In this document: one piece after another, positions 63,365-64,000 of the stretch
Layout of the letters: every line of letters begins with the position of its first letter
Position numbering within the stretch: position 1 is the first letter of the stretch
Source: Janthinobacterium rivuli
GTDB lineage: Bacteria; Pseudomonadota; Gammaproteobacteria; Burkholderiales; Burkholderiaceae_D
Length of the DNA: 64,000 nt
Direction of reading: 5' to 3'
Assembly: GCF_029690045.1 (NCBI RefSeq)
Contig: NZ_CP121464.1
Coordinates: 1,860,001-1,924,000 of the forward strand
Position numbers and translations under genes: made by a program
Notes under the pieces: generated by a model
Database searches by the model: none
What the model was told of the DNA's origin: nothing
Seen by the model: the letters and a program-made list of their open reading frames with translations, nothing else

Positions 63365-63448
63365 ACAACATGCGCAGGACTAGGCGCCAAGTCGAAGACA
63401 GTACGCTAGTACGGCGAGACGCAGGCAACAACGTCCTGCGCATGTTGT
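63365..63448. repeat. Long inverted repeat (palindromic unit) at the 3' end of murJ
   Basis: Perfect 16-bp arms ACAACATGCGCAGGAC (63365-63380) and GTCCTGCGCATGTTGT (63433-63448) enclose 52 bp that contain a second small palindrome (GTAC-GCTA-GTAC). The right arm shares its last base with the murJ stop codon. No T-run follows on either strand. The layout suggests a REP/MITE-like unit or an mRNA 3'-stabilising hairpin. Confidence 0.7.
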
Positions 63449-64000
63449 TACGCGTGGCGCTTGAAGTCGCGGAAGCGGAAGCCAACGAGGAACAAGGTGG
63501 CAAAGTACGCCACGCCGCACAGGGCCACCACCAGGGCCAGCGCGCCGGCCCGCAGCAACGGATGGGCTTGCATGGCGATCCAGTCGATGCGCATGGCGCC
63601 AGCATACGCCACGCCGCCCATCACGATGAGTGCCGGCAGCAGGCGCAGGAAGAACTTGGCCCAGCCCGGTTTCGGCTGGTAGATGCCGCGCTTGCGCAAG
63701 CCCCAGTAGAGAAAAGTGGCGTTCAGACAGGCGCCCAGGCCGATCGACAGGGCCAGGCCGGCCACGGCGATGTAGGGCACGAACAGCAGATTCATCAGCT
63801 GCGTGGCGATCAGCACGCCGATGGCGATTTTCACGGGCGTGCGGATGTCCTGGCGCGCATAGAACGCGGGCGCCAGGGTTTTTACCAAGATGATGCCGAT
63901 CAGGCCCAGGCTGTAAGCCACCAGCGGTTGCGTCGACATGGTCACGGATTCGGCCGTGAACTTGCCGTAATGGAAGAGGGTGGCGATCAGCGGCGTGGCC
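63448..64000 (-). CDS. murJ: Lipid II flippase MurJ, C-terminal part (5' end outside window)
   Basis: The minus-strand frame is open to the window edge and encodes the last ~184 residues. It has MurJ features: ATPLIATLFHYGKFT, then YSLGLIGIILVKTLAPAFYARQDIRTPVKIA, and four further hydrophobic segments. The Met at 63945 is internal, because the upstream codons continue the family sequence. MurJ moves lipid II across the inner membrane for peptidoglycan synthesis. It ends beside the inverted repeat. Confidence 0.93.
   Translation of the reverse strand, partial: ATPLIATLFHYGKFTAESVTMSTQPLVAYSLGLIGIILVKTLAPAFYARQDIRTPVKIAIGVLIATQLMNLLFVPYIAVAGLALSIGLGACLNATFLYWGLRKRGIYQPKPGWAKFFLRLLPALIVMGGVAYAGAMRIDWIAMQAHPLLRAGALALVVALCGVAYFATLFLVGFRFRDFKRHA

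Noticed and set aside
1..64000. CRISPR array, prophage, IS element or integrase
   Set aside because: No spaced direct repeats, transposase, integrase or phage genes were seen on either strand.

Overview
The window is a high-GC chromosomal segment of a Gram-negative betaproteobacterium. Gene content, codon use and the full EpsA-to-EpsL set around an exosortase B point to the Oxalobacteraceae (Janthinobacterium, Massilia or Duganella type). This assignment is inferred from protein families and gene order, not from rRNA. Coding density is high, operons are tightly packed with many stop/start overlaps, and nearly everything is on the + strand. The exceptions are a tRNA, one PEP-CTERM gene, an I9-domain gene and murJ at the right edge.

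Region 1 (1-6128): the 3' part of a patatin-like phospholipase, a very large hybrid sensor kinase (beta-propeller sensor, HisKA, HATPase, receiver, Hpt) and a linked response regulator.

Region 2 (6149-13984): a catabolic operon for aerobic CoA-dependent breakdown of 2-aminobenzoate (anthranilate) or a close aromatic acid. It holds a CoA ligase, a fused flavin monooxygenase/old-yellow-enzyme reductase, an SDR dehydrogenase, a MarR regulator, an unusual crotonase, an acyl-CoA dehydrogenase and a RidA deaminase. A perfect 8-bp inverted repeat lies just upstream and is the obvious candidate operator.

Region 3 (14104-17105): a PEP-CTERM protein gene with an extended -10 promoter, tRNA-Arg(CCT) on the minus strand, and the ABC-F ATPase gene uup with a strong leader hairpin.

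Region 4 (17255-46150): a large exopolysaccharide and exosortase B locus. It contains a CAAX-type protease, epsL, an initiating sugar transferase, a 540-bp structured gap, epsD-epsE-epsF-epsG-epsH(xrtB)-epsI, a flippase, a polymerase, four glycosyltransferases, two heparinase-like lyases, an amidotransferase, a GDP-mannose dehydrogenase (AlgD), a nucleotidyltransferase, ManC and a TIGR03790 protein. Together these would make, modify, polymerise and export a uronate-containing exopolysaccharide and process PEP-CTERM proteins at the inner membrane.

Region 5 (46217-52939): two further PEP-CTERM proteins, a large secreted ExeM/NucH-type nuclease with a possible PHO box, a two-gene regulator pair (a receiver protein with Glu at the phosphoacceptor position, plus EpsA), and a small secreted I9-propeptide-like protein.

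Region 6 (53205-62578): a compact type II secretion-like operon, gspG-F-E, PilM/N/O/P-like inner-membrane genes, a TPR-secretin and three further pseudopilins. It is followed by a fourth PEP-CTERM gene, a terminator, a long inverted repeat and the 3' end of murJ. EPS genes, PEP-CTERM cargo, an eps regulator and a T2SS-like machine in one 45-kb stretch suggest a coordinated surface/matrix island.
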